A DNA stretch of 64,000 bases from Symbiodinium natans (GCA_905221605.1 CAJNDS010002157.1:1264501-1328500); one strand, 5' to 3'; shown: positions 43,282 to 53,897, numbered from the stretch's first letter. The notes: generated by a model not told the origin, from the letters alone. A program made the numbers and translations.

Positions 43282-43420
43282 TTATTTATGTAATTATTTA
43301 TGTTTATATTTAAACATAAAGTACAAGGGTTTACATATAGGGTTAAGGTTGCCGTTACCGGTTTAGGATTTAGGGCTCTGTATAAAACTATAGTCTTCTC
43401 TCAGAAGGTGAAACGAGCAC
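43050..43420 (-). other. Intron with AT-rich tract and (TA)n
   Basis: Bounded by CTACAG|GTGCTC (donor, 43420) and CACACAG|GAGAAC (acceptor, 43050). Contains a (TA)n run at about 43246-43274 and tetranucleotide AAAT repeats. Confidence 0.5.
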
Positions 43421-44107
43421 CTGTAGCTGCTTGAAGAATGGTTTCTCCAGAGAGACCACGAGTTTTCCGGAGGATGCATCCTTGTCCATGGCTTGGTTGA
43501 CCAGCTGGCGCTGCGCCTCGAGTCGCCCCACCTTCATCTTTGACAACCGGTTCCACTCATCCTCGAGCCATTCCGGCAAGCCACCGGAACGGAGAAGCTT
43601 GAGAAACTTTTGGTTCTTACTCCTGTTCTTGGTCTTCTCGCCAGCATCTTCTGTCGAGGCGACCTGCAGAGTAGCCGGGTCGATGCAAGCATCGTGCGAG
43701 CGAGGGTGCTCCTCTTCGGCCTGTTCTTCCTGGACATTCTGCTCTTCCTCTGCCTTTGCTTTGGCCAAGGCCAATGCCTTGGCCTTGGCTTTGGCCGCCT
43801 TCGCCTTGGCCTTGGCCTTGGCCTTGGCTTTGGCCAAGGCCTTGGCCATTGCACAGGCTGCCTTCGTTTTTTTTTGGGCCTTCGCCTTCATCTTGGTCGG
43901 GGCCTTTGCCTTGGCCTTGGCTTTGGCTTTCGCCTTGGCCGAGGCCTTGGCCGAGGCCTTGGCCGAGGCCGTGGCCTTGGCCTTTGCCTTGGCCTTGGCT
44001 TTTGCCTTGGCCTGCGAGGGAACCTTGGCCGAAGGTTTTCTCATCACCTGGGGCTCGTCGTCTTCCTCCACAGGAGCTTGGGCCACGTCCTCCTCAACTT
44101 CGGTAGC
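43421..44107 (-). CDS. Lys/Ala-rich exon of the disrupted gene
   Basis: A 687-nt exon. After the acceptor AACACAG it reads an acidic start (EVEEDVAQAP), then about 90 residues of Lys-Ala repeats encoded by (TTGGCC)n-like DNA, then a folded-looking segment with KNQKFLKLLRSGGLPEW and KMKVGRLEAQRQLVNQAM, ending FFKQLQ at the donor. Lys/Ala repeats suggest nuclear or chromatin association, as in linker-histone-like tails. The opposite strand is open only because of the hexamer repeat. The N-terminal exon is not identified. Confidence 0.6.
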
Positions 44108-44291
44108 CTGTGTTGCAAAGCACAAAACAATATACAACCCGAACAGTTTTCAAAAACTTACACTTGAATGGTTTCGGGCTTGGGGGTTTGGGTTTAGGGC
44201 TTGCAAAGGTGTGCCTGGCTGGACATGATGTCGTTCCGGTCTCGGCCCGGCAACAGGAAAAGCAGAAATCGCTGCAGGCACTGTGTCCGGT

Positions 44292-44565
44292 TTCTTGTTT
44301 TTTTCCAGAGATTTTCTAAAAATTTTGGCTTGCTTTTCACAAAATCCCGATGCAGTTTCGATGCCGTTTCGATGCCGTTTCGATGCTGTTTTAAAACCGA
44401 TGCAGTTTCGATGCAGTTTTCCTTAAAACTGCATCGGTTTCGATGCAGTTTCGATGCAGTTTTTAAAACAGCATCGAAACAGCGTCGAAACAGCATCGAA
44501 ACTGCATCGGGATTTTGTAAAAAGCAAGCCAAAAATTTTTAAGCAACTCTTTAAAAAACAAGAAA
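44292..44565. repeat. Large imperfect palindrome of GATGCAGTTTC units
   Basis: About 270 bp fold back on themselves around 44424. Outer arms contain TTGGCTTGCTTTTCACAAAA and its complement; the inner part is built from 11-bp units GATGCAGTTTC, GATGCCGTTTC and GATGCTGTTTT on one arm and their complements on the other. Likely a fold-back/MITE-type element. Decamers of the same type occur near 28850. Confidence 0.85.
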
Positions 44566-44867
44566 AAACAACCAAGAAACACCCAAAAAATCTCAGAAAC
44601 AATCAAAAACATTGGTTGGTTTGCAAAAATGGAGAGCCAACGGGCCTACATAGAACTATAAGGGTTCGGTTGGGCTTTCGGATTCACTTGGGGGTTGAGG
44701 GTTCGGGGTGCCCGAACACGACTACACACCTATATACACTAGCATGTGAAGAAAGCTCGTGGTTCTCTCACACGTAAACTGTGGAAGTGACATGTAGACG
44801 ATGCTTGCTGCAAATGTAACCTCGCATGTAAACTGTTCAGGGTTTCTGGTGCTTTGGGTTTGGGGTT
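44566..44867. other. Spacer, no gene seen
   Basis: Includes ACACGTAAACTGT / CACATGTAAACTG words that recur near 45000-45055; otherwise nothing recognisable. Confidence 0.5.
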
Positions 44868-45475
44868 TCCTAAACCCTAAACCCTAAACCCTAAACCCTA
44901 AACCCTAAACCCTAAACCCTAAACCCTATAAACCCTATAAACCCTAAACCTTAAACCCTAGACCCTAAACTTTTCTGGCATTGCTTGGTTCAGAATGAAC
45001 CTCACACGTAAACTGTGCACAATGCTTGATTCAAATGTAACCTCACATGTAAGCTGGAATGGGTTCAGTGTGTTGAGGGTTTATGGGGTTTTGGGTATAG
45101 GGGGTTTCCTCCTAAACCCTAAACCCTGAACCCTAGTGTTGATAGGGTTGATAGGGTTTAGAGGGTTTAGAGTTTAGGGTTTAGGGGGTTTAGGGGGTTT
45201 AGGGGGTTTAGGGGGTTTAGGGGGTTTAGGGGGGTATAGGGGGTTTAGGGTTTAGGGTTTAGGGCTCAGGGTTTTGGGTTTAGGGTTTAGGGTTTAACCC
45301 TATAAACCCTCTAAACCCTCTAAACCCTGTAAACCCTAAACCCTAAACCCTAAACCCTAAACCCTATAAACCCTAAACCCTGTAAACCCTAAACCCTATA
45401 AACCCTAAACCCTAAACCCTATAAATCCTAAACCCTATAAACCCTATATAAACCCTAAACCCTAAACCCTAAACG
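44868..45475. repeat. Dense internal telomere-like arrays, both orientations
   Basis: CCCTAAA units (44872-44975), then TTTAGGG/GTTTAGGGG units (45140-45290), then CCCTAAA and CCCTATAAA/CCCTCTAAA units (45295-45475). Inserted AT or CT steps make 9-mer variants such as CCCTATAAA. These lie more than 20 kb from the other arrays. Confidence 0.9.
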
Positions 45476-45761
45476 GGGTTTGAGTTTTGGGTGGATCAGG
45501 AGTTAAGTGTAAAGGAGTTTAGGAGGTTGTTGGATTTAGGGCAGCATTCAGGGGTTAAGAGTTTCAGAGGTTCCGGGTTTGAGGTTTGCTTGGTGTGGTT
45601 TAAGGATTTAGTATTAAAAAACCCTCTCTGCCCTGTCTGACGATTCTTTTTCTCTCTCAGCCTCGGGTGTTCGGTGGCTCTTATCACACAAGGCATCTGC
45701 CTCGGCTCGTCGCAGTAAGAGAAACTGCGAAAATTAATTAGTCGAACGACCACGAAAAGGC

Positions 45762-46154
45762 TTATCTGGCTCTTTTGAGCTTGCCATCACGGCCGAGCCT
45801 CAGCAGGATGCCACGACTTGAGGAGCTCGAAGATCGCCTCTTCGATGATCGCCTCCTCCTTCGCCGGGATCTGGATCGAGATCGCGAGGGTGACCTTCTC
45901 GACTTCTTCTTCTTCCTCTCGCGACTTGCTCTCACCTCCTGCTCTTCCTCCTCCTTGTTGTCGTCCTCCTCCTCCTCGTCCTCCTCCTCATTGCCCTCCT
46001 CCTTCTCGCCCTCCTCCTTCTCGCCCTCTGCCTCAGGGAGAGGCTCCGGGAGAGGGTTCGCCGTCGCCATAGCCTGGCCCAGCTGCTCTGCAAGGAGCTG
46101 ATCGTCGACCTCCTCGCCCTCCATGTCGCCTTCATCCACAAGCAGGTAGGGATC
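45762..46154 (-). CDS. 3' exon of RS-domain protein gene
   Basis: Starts after the likely acceptor TATAAG with DPYLLVDEGDMEGEEVDD, continues through a Pro/Glu segment and a long acidic run (about 45 Glu/Asp in 60 residues), and ends in an Arg-Ser domain (SRSRSRSRR-type, RRSSKRRSSSSSSRG) and a basic tail with its stop at 45762. RS domains are typical of SR splicing factors and related nuclear proteins. No RNA-recognition motif is visible here; it may lie in an unrecognised upstream exon. Joined in phase 0 to the Pro-rich exon upstream across a 158-nt intron (46155-46312). Confidence 0.65.
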   Translation of the reverse strand, partial: DPYLLVDEGDMEGEEVDDQLLAEQLGQAMATANPLPEPLPEAEGEKEEGEKEEGNEEEDEEEEDDNKEEEEQEVRASRERKKKKSRRSPSRSRSRSRRRRRRSSKRRSSSSSSRGILLRLGRDGKLKRAR

Positions 46155-46312
46155 CTTATATAGAGCACATGTAAAAAGGTCCACCCCGTATTTATCCAAA
46201 AATAAAAGCCGAAAGTAAACTCTCTTCTTCGGTCGAAAGCACAAACTCTTGAAGCCTTTCTCTTTTCTCTTCGCAACACAAAAACAACACATGCAACATG
46301 AGACAAAGATAC

Positions 46313-46676
46313 ACACAAGGCTGTCTGCTCCTCCTCCAGCACAGGCTCTGCTTGCCTTTTCGGCACTGCAGCTGGCTGCTCTGGAAAAGCGGGCATGTGA
46401 GGCACGGGCATGGGAGGCATGGGAGGCATGGGAGGCTCCATTGGTTGGAATGCCGGGTGCCCTGGTGGCAAGGGAGGCTCTGCAACCACCGGGTGCCCTG
46501 GTGGCAAGGGAGGGAACCAAGGATAGGGCGGGGGGCCTGGCAACGGGGCCGGAGAGTGCCATGGAGGGGCTTGAGTCGCCTTCGCTGCCGCTGCAGGCAA
46601 AGCAGTGGCCAAATGAGGAGCCGAGCTCGGAGGCCGTGCCAACTCGGCATGAAGGCACTTGTGGATGCACAACCTA
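46313..46676 (-). CDS. Pro-rich upstream exon of RS-domain protein gene
   Basis: Reads PPYPWFPPLPPGHP, repeated PLPPGHP, and EPPMPPMPPMPVPHMP, ending QTALC before the donor GTATCT at 46312. A likely acceptor is CCTAG near 46672. Other frames in this interval lack such patterned composition. Pro-rich plus RS composition suggests a nuclear RNA-processing protein. Confidence 0.5.
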
Positions 46677-46721
46677 GGCACAGCTGATGTAAGAACATGT
46701 ATAGAGTTTTTACAGGGGTCT

Positions 46722-46778
46722 ACATTTAGGGTTTAGGGTTTAGGGTTTAGGGTTTAGGGTTTAGGGTTTAGGGGCTTC
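46722..46778. repeat. TTTAGGG block abutting a gene end
   Basis: Seven canonical units. On the minus strand the adjacent coding exon ends inside related sequence (CTTAAACCCTAG). Confidence 0.8.
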
Positions 46779-47371
46779 TAGGGTTTAAGCGCAAGAAGCT
46801 CGTCCACCCACTGGCCATGGAAGGTGCTGATCATCTGCTCTGCTTCTTCTCGAGTGCCCTTGTGGTTGCCGCCACAGGTAAGCTTAAAACCCCCGATATA
46901 TAACAATAAAGTAACAACAGAAAAACCTAACCCTAAACCTTTTATACCTCTATACATATATATATATATACATACATATAGATTATAGACCTTAAACCCT
47001 AAACCCCAAACCCTATACATCCTAACCCTGAGACCTCAAAAACCTTGAGGGTTTAGGGTTCAGAGGGTTTAGGGTTTAGGGCTTATATAGGGTTTAGGGG
47101 TTTAGGGTGTAGGGTTTACACAGTTTACACTTCCCTCTGTGTAAAAAGCTTGCAGCCAAGATTCGAAAGTGAGAAACAATGAGCAATGCATCGGCTTCTC
47201 CATCCCCATCTCCCAGTAGTTGGTACGGACCACTTGTATCTCCGAACACGTCACGATTCCCCACTTTTCGAGGACTTTCCTGATTGCCTCAGATTTGTGT
47301 TTGTGGGCTTCAGCTTGTTTGGGGGCGCTTTTGTAAATTATAGCTCGCAGGAAAAGTAAAACTATATGAAT
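46778..47371 (-). CDS. Small two-exon gene, unknown function
   Basis: An upstream frame (about 47371-47120) reads KQAEAHKHKSEAIRKVLEKW, GIVTCSEIQVVRTNYWEMG and LFLTFESWLQAFYTEG, then meets a donor-like GTGTAAAC. A last exon (about 46885-46778) reads NHKGTREEAEQMISTFHGQW and VDELLALKP before the stop. Both look like genuine alpha-helical coding sequence, but splice borders are uncertain. The final residues and TAG stop are encoded by telomere-like sequence. Telomere-like and AT-rich sequence (46896-47115) fills the intron. Confidence 0.45.
46979..47115. repeat. Telomere-like sequence within an intron
   Basis: CCCTAAA units (46990-47015) followed by TTTAGGG units (47048-47115), in opposite orientations. 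Confidence 0.75.
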
Positions 47372-47407
47372 GCCCAAGCACCCACTTAGGGGAGTCGAAT
47401 GCGACAT

Positions 47408-48390
47408 TCTTCACATAGACTCTCATGGCTCAGGCTCGCTCAGAGAAAGCCTAAACAATCTTCAAAACAGAGCAGCGATGGACATCGGCAAACGACAAGT
47501 AGGTTCGAAGCCTCTGCACATGTATAACCCGAACTCTCACACGTCTCTGCTGTAACTACAAGCTGCATGCTCCTCTGACATACTTTCGCTCGGCCAAAAA
47601 CTCACCAGAACATATGTCATCAGCTCGCCGCAACTTCTCATCAACTCGTCCAGGTATAATGTCGCAAGAGGGGCCGGCGCGGTGATGCACTGCCCCTCTC
47701 AAAGGTCCCTGTTACATCTGCTCCCCCGGCCTTCCCGGGGCCAAGAGAGGGTTGGGCGGGCGTGGTGATGCACTACCCCTCTCAAGGTCCCTCAGGCCGG
47801 GCGGAGCACCTGCCCGCAGGCAGTCTCGCTTTCGGGTTTAGGGTTTAGGGTTTAGGGAAATGGGCGCCCGGCGTGCCACGAAGAGGTCGTTGAAAATGAC
47901 GACGCAGACGAAGGCGCCTGGCCGCAGAGGTAGGGGGGTTTAGGGCTAAGGTACCCCTAGGGTTCGGGTCTAAGGGTACCCCCAAAGCCCTAACCAAAAA
48001 CCCTCCTACGACCCCTCGCAGATACGGGGGAGGGTTCGAGCGGCGCGCACCGGCGGAGGGGTTAGGGTTTTGGGGGGAGGGCTCGGGTTCAGGGAGGACA
48101 ACGGTGGGTGGGAAGGGTTGGGGCAGGGCGCCCGGCATCCTCCGTAGTGGTCCAACCTGGGCTGAAAGGGAGGGCTTTCGGTAGGGGCTTAAGGGAAGGC
48201 TTTAAGGGAGGGCTGAAGGGAAGGGATTAAGGGAGGGGCTTAAAGGAAGGGCTTAAGGGAGGGCTTAAGGGAGGGGCTAAGGGAGGAGCGCTAAGGACGG
48301 GCTTAAGGGGTTTTAGGGAGGGCTCAAGGAGGCCTGGCTTCAGAGAGAGCAAGGGAGGGCTGTAGAGAGAGCTTCAGGGCTTAATGGGCT
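47408..48390. other. Repeat-bearing spacer, no gene seen
   Basis: GTGATGCACTrCCCCTCTCAA-type sequence occurs twice (about 47680-47705 and 47765-47790). A TTTAGGG block lies at 47834-47857. A segment CTGGCCGCAGAGG…GGGTTTAGGGCTA…GGTACC (about 47918-48000) recurs at 49165-49245. From 48150 to 48380 there are imperfect GGCTTAAGGGAGG-type repeats. Confidence 0.6.
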
Positions 48391-48418
48391 TTGGCAGAGT
48401 TCGTTTTTGCAAGCCGCT

Positions 48419-48585
48419 GTGCAAGCTGCCAGGCGGTTGGCCACATTCTCGAAGGCTGGTTGTGCGTCCACTCTAGGACTGCAAGCTGCCAGGGTGGCCA
48501 CATTCTCGAAGGTTGGGTTGTGCGTTCACTCCAGGACTGTCAGCTGCCCACATTCTCGAAGCTTCGGTTCCAGGACTGCAGCTCC
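48419..48585. repeat. About 65-bp tandem repeat, three copies
   Basis: GCAAGCTGCCAGG, GCCACATTCTCGAAGG and CCAGGACTG blocks occur in the same order three times with progressive shortening. Confidence 0.75.
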
Positions 48586-48613
48586 CAGGCAAGACCACAA
48601 AACTCCAAGCTGG

Positions 48614-48958
48614 CTACTCCAACCGCCGTGGCTCACGCTTCACGCGCTTTGCAGCAGACTTCTTCTCCTTCTCCTCATCGTCCAACCCTGCGCGCACGCG
48701 TGCCAGCTCGAGCAGCGCTTCCTTCTTCAGATCGAGCAGAGTGCTTTTTTCCACCATGGCTTGCACCAGCTGCTCGCGCCTGACCTTGATCAGCTCCGAT
48801 GCCAAGGCCAGGTCCTCGTCGCAGTTCTCCACAGTTCGCAGGATCGCGGATTCTTTGTCCGCGATGCTCAGCTGTCGCTGCTCCTCTCTCTGCAACTTCA
48901 CCTCCTCCTGCTGCACCAGCGCCATGGCGGCACGGAGGCGGCTGTGCGCTGCTTCCAT
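48614..48958 (-). CDS. Coiled-coil protein with basic C-terminus (exon or small gene)
   Basis: From ATG 48958 the frame gives about 114 residues: MEAAHSRLRAAMALVQQEE, a long Glu/Gln/Leu-rich helix (LQREEQRQLSIADKESAILR, ELIKVRREQLVQAMVE) and the basic end KRVKREPRRLE, a possible nuclear-localisation signal. Continuous heptad-like spacing of hydrophobics supports a coiled coil. The family is not recognised. The opposite strand is also open but has no patterned composition. Confidence 0.5.
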   Translation of the reverse strand: MEAAHSRLRAAMALVQQEEVKLQREEQRQLSIADKESAILRTVENCDEDLALASELIKVRREQLVQAMVEKSTLLDLKKEALLELARVRAGLDDEEKEKKSAAKRVKREPRRLE

Positions 48959-49370
48959 CGCATGTGTCGTGCTGGCTGTCGCTATGTGTTGAATTCTGGT
49001 GTGTGAAAAAAACATGTTTTAAGTTCTCACAGCTGCAACGCACTCGTCTCTGGAAGCTTGCAGACATGTTCCAACGCTGTTGCCAACAAGTTCAAGCCTC
49101 GTGTGCGCAGCTTGGGCTCCGCGCGCGAGAAAGGAGGGCGTGGAGAAAGGGTTTGCGTAGAAGTACCTGGCCGCAGAGGCAGAGGGGTTTAGGGCTAGGG
49201 TACCGCTAAGGTTAGGGTCTAAGGGTTACCCCCCAACCTAAAACCCCTTTTCAAGCCTGCAGAGAACCCTTGCACGGAGTTCCGGGGAGAGGGCTCGGGT
49301 TAAGGGAGGACAAGGGTAGGTGCGCGGGTTCGTTGGCAGCACTCTGAGGCCGGCACCCCCCCCCCCCTCC

Positions 49371-51238
49371 CAGATTTCCCAGGCCACCACAAGCTGAGGA
49401 AGCTGAGATTTCCCAGGCCACCACAAGCTGAGGAAGCTGAGATTTCCCAGGCCACCACAAGCTGAGGAAGCTGAGATTTCCCAGGCCACTACAAGCTGAG
49501 GAAGCTGAGATTTGCCAGGCCACTACAAGCTGAGGAAGCTGAGATTTCCCAGGCCACCACAAGCTGCACAAGCTGAGGAAGCTGAGAGTTCCCAGGCCAC
49601 CACAAGCTGAGGAAGCTGAGATTTCCCAGTCCACTACAAGCTGAGGAAGCTGAGATTTCCCAGGCCACCACAAGCTGAGGAAGCTGAGATTTCCCAGGTC
49701 ACCACAAGCTGAGGAAGCTGAGATTTCCCAGGCCACTACAAGCTGAGGAAGCTGAGATTTGCCAGGCCACTACAAGCTGAGGAAGCTGAGATTTGCCAGG
49801 CCACCACAAGCTGAGGAAGCTGAGATTTCCCAGGCCACCACAAGCTGAGGAAGCTGAGATTTCCCAGGCCACTACAAGCTGAGGAAGCTGAGATTTCCCA
49901 GGCCACTACAAGCTGAGGAAGCTGAGGTTTGCCAGGCCACCACAAGCTGAGGAAGCAGAGATTTCCCAGGCCACTACAACCTGAGGAAGCTGAGATTTCC
50001 CAGGCCACTACAAGCTGAGGAAGCTGAGATTTCCCAGGCCACTACAAGCTGAGGAAGCTGAGATTTCCCAGGCCACTACAAGCTGAGGAAGCTGAGATTT
50101 CCCAGGCCAGGCCACTGCAAGCTGAGGAAGCTGAGATTTCCCAGGCCACCACAAGCTGAGGAAGCTGAGATTTCCCAGGCCACCACAAGCTGAGGAAGCT
50201 GAGATTTCGCAGGCCACTACAAGCTGAGGAAGTTGAGATTTCCCAGGCCACTGCTGAGGAAGCTGAGATTTCCCATGCCACTACAAGCTGAGGAAGCTGA
50301 GATTTCCCAGGCCACTACAAGCTGAGGAAGCTGAGATTTCCCAGGCCACTACAAGCTGAGGAAGCTGAGATTTCCCAGGCCACTGCAAGCTGAGGAAGCT
50401 GAGATTTCCCAGGCCACCACAAGCTGAGGAAGCTGAGATTTCCCAGGCCACCACAAGCTGAGGAAGCTGAGATTTCCCAGGCCACTACAAGCTGAGGAAG
50501 CTGAGATTTCCCAGGCCACTGCAAGCTGCCAGGAAGCTGAGATTTCCCAGGCCACTACAAGCTGAGGAAGCTGAGATTTCCCAGGCCACCACAAGCTGAG
50601 GAAGCTGAGATTTCCCAGGCCACCACAAGCTGAGGAAGCTGAGATTTCCCAGGCCACCACAAGCTGAGGAAGCTGAGATTTCCCAGGCCACCACAAGCTG
50701 AGGAAGCTGAGATTTCCCAGGCCACCACAAGCTGAGGAAGCTGAGATTTCCCAGGCCACCACAAGCTGAGGAAGCTGAGATTTCCCAGGCCACCACAAGC
50801 TGAGGAAGCTGAGATTTCCCAGGCCACCACAAGCTGAGGAAGCTGAGATTTCCCAGGCCACCACAAGCTGAGGAAGCTGAGACTTCCCAGGCCACCACAA
50901 GCTGAGGAAGCTGAGATTTCCCAGGCCACCACAAGCTGCGGAAGCTGAGACTTCCCAGGCCACCACAAGCTGAGGAAGCTGAGATTCCCAGGCCACCACA
51001 AGCTGAGGAAGCTGAGATTTCCCAGGCCACCACAAGCTGAGGAAGCTGAGATTTCCGAGGCCACCACAAGCTGAGGAAGCTGAGATGTCCCAGGCCACCA
51101 CAAGCTGAGGAAGCTGAGATTTCCCAGGCCACCACAAGCTGAGGAAGCTGAGATTTCCCAGGCCACCACAAGCTGCACAAGCTGAGGAAGCTGAGATTTC
51201 CCAGGCCACCACAAGCTGAGGAAGCTGAGATTTCCCAG
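49371..51238. repeat. 34-bp minisatellite, about 55 units
   Basis: Unit AGGCCACCACAAGCTGAGGA followed by AGCTGAGATTTCCC. Main variation is CCACCAC versus CCACTAC, in blocks: CCACTAC dominates 49480-50570 and CCACCAC dominates 50580-51238. A few units carry CACAAGCTG insertions or deletions. Because 34 is not a multiple of 3 and the complement has no stop in any phase, all three minus-strand frames stay open for up to about 340 codons. Confidence 0.95.
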
Positions 51239-51404
51239 CGAACAAAACGGCCAAGCGCCATGCAAAACACAAAAAAAAAACAAAAGTCCAAAAAACCTAG
51301 CCATGCAAAAAAAACGTCAGAAAATGTAAATGTATGAAAGCAAGAAAACAAGGTAGGCGGGCGGGCGGCGGTCGGGCGGGCAGCATGCTCCGACGGGGCT
51401 GGCT

Positions 51405-52632
51405 CCAAACCACTGGGCGCGCTTTCAGGCATGTTCCAAACCACTCGGCACGCTTTCAAGGCTGCTCCAAACCAGTCGGCGCGCACCCAAACCACACACC
51501 CAGGACACTCCAAACCAGTCGGCGCGCACTCAGAGATGCTCCAAACCAGTCAGCGCGCACTTACCTCTCGGGGTGCACTCCTAACCACTCGGGGTGCGCT
51601 CCAAACCACTCGGGTCGCGCTTCAAACCACTCGGGGAGCGCTTCAAACCACTCGGGGTGCACTCCTAACCACTCGGGGGGCGTGGTAAACCACTTGGAGT
51701 GCACTTCTAACCACTCGGGGCGCGCTTCAAAACCACTCGGGGCACTTCTAACCACTCAGAGCGCGGGGTAAACCACTCGGCGAGCGCTCCAAACCACTCG
51801 GGGTGCACTCCAAACCACTCGGGGTGCACTTCTAACCACTCGGGCGCGAGGTAAACCGCACTTCTAACCACTCAGAGCGCGTGGTAAACCACTCGAGGCG
51901 CGCTCCAAACCACTCCGGGTGCACTTTCTAACCAAACCACTCGGGGTGCACTCCAAACCACTCGGGGTGCACTTCTCACCACTCCGGGCGCGTGGTAAAC
52001 CACTTCTAACCACTCAGGGCGCGTGGTAAACCACTCGAGGCGCGCTCCAAACCACTCGAGGTGCACTTCCAACCACTCGGAGCGCGTGGTAAACCGCACT
52101 TAACCACTCAGGGCGCGTGGTAAACCACTCGGGGCGTGCTCCAAACCACTCGGGGCGCGTGGTAAACCGCACTTCTAACCACTCAGGGCGCATGGTAAAC
52201 CACTCGAGGCGCGCTCCAAACCACTCGGGGGGCACTCCTAACCACTCGGGCACATGGTAAACCACTCGGCGCGCGCTCCAAACCGCTCGGGGTGCACTTA
52301 TAACCACTCGGGGCGCGTTTCAAACCACTCGGGGTGCACTTATAACCACTCGGGGCGCGTGGTAAACCACTCGGCGCGCGTCCAACCACTCGAAGCGTGC
52401 TTCAAACCACTCGGGGTGCACTTCTAACCACTCGCGACGCGTGGTAAACCACTTGGAGTGCACTTCTAACCACTCGGGGCGCGTGGTAAACCACTTGGCG
52501 CGCGCTCCAAACCACTCGCGGCGCGTAGTTAACCACTCGGCGCGCGCTTGAAACCACTCGGGGGGCACTCCTAACCAACTCGGCGTGTGGTAAACAACTT
52601 GGAGTGCACTTTTAACCACTTGGGGCGCACTC
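51405..52632. repeat. About 21-bp satellite, roughly 55 units
   Basis: Unit AAACCACTCGGGGTGCACTC plus C, diverged. Subtypes carry GCGCGTGGT, GCGCGCTCC or GTGCACTTCT after the CACTCGGGG core. Subtypes alternate regularly (for example CACTTCTAACC then GCGTGGTAAACC), indicating a higher-order repeat. Begins about 170 bases after the 34-bp minisatellite. Confidence 0.85.
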
Positions 52633-52667
52633 AATCGGCTCTCCGCGGATCCGCAGCCTCTGCTCTT

Positions 52668-53042
52668 ATTGGGATCGTTGCGGGGTGCTCCCACAGTGGG
52701 CCCACAAGGGGAGGAATTTCCACCCCCCTGCGCGCGCACGCCCTGCGCCCGCCCCCCAATTCTCCAAGGCAGTGCGCCCACAGGCCCCCTCAGGGCTCCG
52801 CGCGCGTCAGAAGGCGCACCGGCTGTGGTCGCACTGTAGGGCGTTTTTTCTTGAACATCCATTTTAAATGCATTTTAGGAGGGTTTTGGGAAGTTGCGAG
52901 ATAGCTGGAATTGCAGGCAGGGGGCCTGTGGGCGCACTGCCTTGGAGAATTGGGGGGCGGGCGCAGGGCGTGCGCGCGCAGGGGGGTGGAAATTCCTCCC
53001 CTTGTGGGCCCACTGTGGGAGCACCCCGCAACGATCCCAATA
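52668..53042. repeat. Fold-back element, copy 2
   Basis: The same fold-back as at 25518-25893, in opposite orientation. Arms begin ATTGGGATCGTTGCGG; the spacer carries GCGTTTTTTCTTGAACATCC and GGAATTGCAGGCAG, the complement of copy 1's spacer. The left flank CTCCGCGGATCCGCAGCCTC matches the complement of copy 1's right flank, then diverges into the 21-bp satellite. Confidence 0.9.
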
Positions 53043-53610
53043 AGAGAGAGGCACAATACGATTGTTCTCGAAGTCTCTCATGTACAGTGCAAGAATACCT
53101 TCAAGCGTTGGTGCAGCGCTTGGTGGAAAACGGGGCCTGAAGGTTTTTTGAGAATAAAAAAGGCAGAAACGAACGTGTTGTGTTAATTGAGTAGCTTAGC
53201 CCCATCGTTTGCAAACTGAAGCAGATGCTGATGTCTTTGAGGCTTGTGCTACGCACAAGGTAGGGAAGGTTCTATCCAGCAAAGCTTTTTGCTTTGCAGG
53301 GTATTAGCTCTGAAGAAACGTACCTTTGCAGTGATGGCAGGACGGCTGGCTCAATTTCAGAACTTCATCCACAACAGCCCTGTTTTCCCAAAGAACCGAT
53401 CAACACAGAAGGTCTTTCCATGCACCACGCCGAGTACGCATGTGTGGCGCGTGCAGGCTCGGGGAATGTACACTGAGATTCCGCCCAGCTCCTGCAACCA
53501 TGGTGGTATTTAAGACCATTTCGGCAGCAAGACCAGAAAAAATCGAAAAAAGGCCAAGACGTGCAAGTTCAAAATCGAGCTTTAAAATCAGTGATTGCAA
53601 CCGATTACTA
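53043..53610. other. Spacer, no supported gene
   Basis: Several frames of 60-90 codons on the plus strand, none with recognisable features. Confidence 0.45.
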
Positions 53611-53710
53611 TTGCTATTATTATTACTATTATTATTATTATTATTATTACTATTACTAGTAGTATTATTATTAATATGATTAATATGATTATTATTATTA
53701 TTACTATTAC

Positions 53711-53747
<37 letters not shown>

Positions 53748-53818
53748 TCTATTACAATGAATATTATTCTTAATATTATTGCTACTGCTACTATTATTAT
53801 TATTACTACTACTATCAC

Positions 53819-53877
<59 letters not shown>

Positions 53878-53897
53878 GCAGTAGCAGTAGTAGTAGC

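Larger units (their letters stand above)
29577..44107 (-). pseudogene. Multi-exon dinoflagellate-type gene split by a copia element
   Basis: Several minus-strand segments read as one gene: a Lys/Ala-rich exon (44107-43421), a second exon (43049-42787) that resumes beyond the transposon (32907 to about 32640), a short exon (32253-32165), probable exons near 32.1-31.86 and 31.4-30.8 kb, and a long conserved 3' exon (30380-29577). I recall this architecture as a hugely expanded family in Symbiodinium-type genomes; its function is unknown. The copia element lies in reverse orientation inside an exon, so this copy should be inactive unless the element is spliced out. The transcription start and N-terminal exon were not found. 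Confidence 0.7.

Noticed and set aside
43431-44228. 265-codon plus-strand frame antisense to the Lys/Ala-rich exon
   Set aside because: The (TTGGCC)n hexamer is open on both strands; splice signals and flanking exon continuity support the minus strand.
49371-52632. CRISPR-like or direct-repeat array
   Set aside because: The 34-bp and 21-bp units are head-to-tail without unique spacers, in a eukaryotic context; these are satellites.
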